Positions 5,787 through 6,897 of a stretch of DNA of 6,897 nt are shown here, piece after piece; the first letter of the stretch is position 1; each line of letters starts with the position of its first letter. The translations under genes and the position numbers were made by a program. Below the pieces are notes generated by a model that did no database searches, was not told the DNA's origin, and worked only from the letters and a program-made list of their open reading frames with translations. The DNA is from an uncultured Phascolarctobacterium sp. (lineage in GTDB: Bacteria > Bacillota > Negativicutes > Acidaminococcales > Acidaminococcaceae): positions 1-6,897 of the forward strand of contig USBV01000083.1 of NCBI GenBank assembly GCA_900553055.1, in the 5' to 3' direction.

Positions 5787-6206
5787 ATGAGAAATCTAGC
5801 AGATGCTATAGAAAGCTTTATTATAGGTGAACTTTTACGAGACCATGAGGATGCTTTGCTTGTGCAGCGCAATGAGCTGGCGGAGCGTTTAAGCTGTGCG
5901 CCGTCGCAGATTAGCTATGTGCTCAGCACTCGTTTTACGCCGGAGCGTGGCTTTATGGTGGAGTCGCGCCGTGGCAGCGGCGGCTTTGTGCGCATTGTGC
6001 GCATGGAGCCCAAGGCTGTGCCAGAGCCTAAAAAGGAGCCGACAGCAAGTGAGCTAGTGGAGCACCTAGAGGCGCAAAAGCTAGTGACAGCAAGGGAAGC
6101 AGCCATTTTACAATACATGCTGCATATTATCGATGCGGATGAAAAGAAGAAGAAAGTCGTGCTCCAGCAGGCCATGAGCCTGCTGACTAGCCAAGGGCGG
6201 AGGTGA
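5787..6206 (+). CDS. ctsR: CtsR, transcriptional repressor of class III stress genes
   Basis: CtsR is the dimeric repressor of clp heat-shock genes in Bacillota; heat or proteotoxic stress releases it. The 139 residues are slightly shorter than the roughly 150 of Bacillus CtsR. The N-terminal winged helix-turn-helix (1-73) shows the family pattern: RNELAERLSCAPSQISYVLSTRF (near 28-50), PERGF, and the wing RRGSGGFVRI with Arg62, the position phosphorylated by McsB in Geobacillus CtsR. The wing's usual glycine run is GSGG here (63-66). The C-terminal helical domain (about 80-139) handles dimerisation and ClpC contact. An in-frame GTG at 5778 exists, but ATG 5787 is preferred because AGGTGA (5776-5781) then sits five bases upstream and the start matches the family (MRNLADAIE). 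It heads an operon with the zinc-finger/Clp_N gene. Confidence 0.95.
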   Translation: MRNLADAIESFIIGELLRDHEDALLVQRNELAERLSCAPSQISYVLSTRFTPERGFMVESRRGSGGFVRIVRMEPKAVPEPKKEPTASELVEHLEAQKLVTAREAAILQYMLHIIDADEKKKKVVLQQAMSLLTSQGRR

Positions 6207-6211
6207 AATAG

Positions 6212-6897
6212 ATGCTATGTGAAAATTGTCATAAAAAACAGGCCGTGGTGCGTATGGTCATGGTGGTCAACGATAATCCTTCGGAAAAATGGCTGTGCGA
6301 GGATTGCGCCAGCGAATTTTTGCCTCCGGGCATGGGCACGCGGGGCAGTGCGATGACGCCGGAGAAGGCATTGGACTTGCTGCGCCATTTGTTTGGTGCA
6401 AAGGCACCGCTGCCTAAGAAAAAGGCTAAGGATGGCTTTAGTGTAGGTGCTACGGAGGTGCTGGAAAAGGCTGCAGCCAAGGCCTTGGATTGCGGTAGCG
6501 AGCATATTGGCTCGGAGCATATTTTGGCAGGCCTGCTAGAATGCGAGGGCTGCCTGGGCTTCGATATTATTAAGCATCTCCACGAAAATGTGGATGAGAT
6601 CAAAAAAGAGCTGGAGTCCTGGATGGAAAAGGGCAGCAAAAAGGGTAATACCGTGCCCCAATATAGCCAGCGCGCGCAAAAGGTGCTGGAGGAGGCTGCT
6701 AATCTAGCGCATGAGCTGCAGCACGATTATGTGGGCAGCGAGCAGATTTTGTGGGGACTTTTGGCAGCAGGCGATGGCATGGCCCATCGAGTGCTGACCA
6801 AGTTTGGCATTAAGGGCGCTATTGTGAGCGATATGATTAGGGCTATGGACGAGCGGCGTAAGGCGGTGCCGGGACGCCGCATTCAGCAGCCGCCCTT
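6212..6897 (+). CDS. clpC: Clp ATPase N-terminal part: zinc finger fused to Clp_N (partial)
   Basis: The gene runs off the right edge; 228 codons are visible and no stop occurs. Residues 1-36 are an McsA/ClpE-like zinc finger with MLCENC (Cys3, Cys6) and LCEDC (Cys29, Cys32). After a linker, two Clp_N repeats follow at about 76-135 (FSVGATEVLEKAA, IGSEHILAGLLE) and 151-213 (YSQRAQKVLEEAANLAHEL, YVGSEQILWGLL). Clp_N domains recruit substrates and adaptors to ClpC-type AAA+ unfoldases that feed ClpP. The AAA+ modules should lie beyond the window and are not seen. ATG 6212 follows GGAGGTGA (6199-6206), which overlaps the ctsR stop, so translation is coupled. The classic order is ctsR-mcsA-mcsB-clpC; here the finger is fused to Clp_N and no mcsB intervenes. 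ClpE has the finger but lacks the double Clp_N, so this resembles a ClpC/ClpE hybrid. The clpC symbol is by Clp_N similarity and position. Confidence 0.85.
   Translation, partial: MLCENCHKKQAVVRMVMVVNDNPSEKWLCEDCASEFLPPGMGTRGSAMTPEKALDLLRHLFGAKAPLPKKKAKDGFSVGATEVLEKAAAKALDCGSEHIGSEHILAGLLECEGCLGFDIIKHLHENVDEIKKELESWMEKGSKKGNTVPQYSQRAQKVLEEAANLAHELQHDYVGSEQILWGLLAAGDGMAHRVLTKFGIKGAIVSDMIRAMDERRKAVPGRRIQQPP

Noticed and set aside
6215..6639. Two overlapping minus-strand open frames (101 and 136 codons) near the right edge.
   Set aside because: They are antisense shadows of the zinc-finger/Clp_N gene, whose cysteines and repeats identify the true frame.

Overview
The window reads as chromosomal core and near-core DNA from a strictly or mostly anaerobic, low-to-mid GC Bacillota-type bacterium. 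The evidence is an oxygen-sensitive class III ribonucleotide reductase pair, a ctsR-led Clp locus, strong AGGAGG-type ribosome binding sites, sigma-A-like promoters with 17-base spacers, and intrinsic terminators after most transcription units. The ctsR gene followed directly by a zinc-finger/Clp_N protein, with no separate mcsA or mcsB between, would fit the Negativicutes side of the phylum. That placement is an inference, not something the sequence proves.

Layout, left to right. Positions 1-60 hold two adjacent perfect hairpins that could end the leftward transcript or be the edge of a mobile element. A leftward gene (81-1022) encodes a ten-helix DMT/EamA transporter with its own promoter. 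A 428-base divergent region follows. Its right half carries a tandem pair of NrdR-box-like palindromes 32 bases apart, the second filling the spacer of a good promoter, and then a roughly 147-base leader with a hairpin. nrdD (1451-3577) and nrdG (3608-4150) form a two-gene operon closed by a terminator at 4156-4189. A cytoplasmic glycerophosphodiester phosphodiesterase (4270-4989) has its own near-consensus promoter and a very strong terminator. After it comes a 327-base region with a promoter and an approximately 183-base leader that can fold in two mutually exclusive ways, leading to a 104-residue XRE-type regulator (5317-5631) with its own terminator. Last is the stress-response operon: ctsR (5787-6206) and, coupled to it by 5 bases, a gene running off the right edge. 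Its visible 228 residues are an McsA/ClpE-like four-cysteine zinc finger joined to a double Clp_N domain.

How the parts work together. NrdD and NrdG make deoxyribonucleotides without oxygen, and the tandem palindromes predict repression by an NrdR protein encoded elsewhere. CtsR probably represses its own operon, in which the Clp ATPase supplies protein unfolding for ClpP; an AAAAGTCR repeat inside the promoter spacer is the candidate operator, although its spacing is unusual. The transporter, phosphodiesterase and XRE regulator look like independent single-gene units.

The points most worth following are the NrdR-box architecture, the zinc-finger/Clp_N fusion that takes the place of mcsA-mcsB-clpC, and the untranslated leader of the XRE gene. 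No CRISPR array, tRNA, rRNA or complete insertion sequence was seen.
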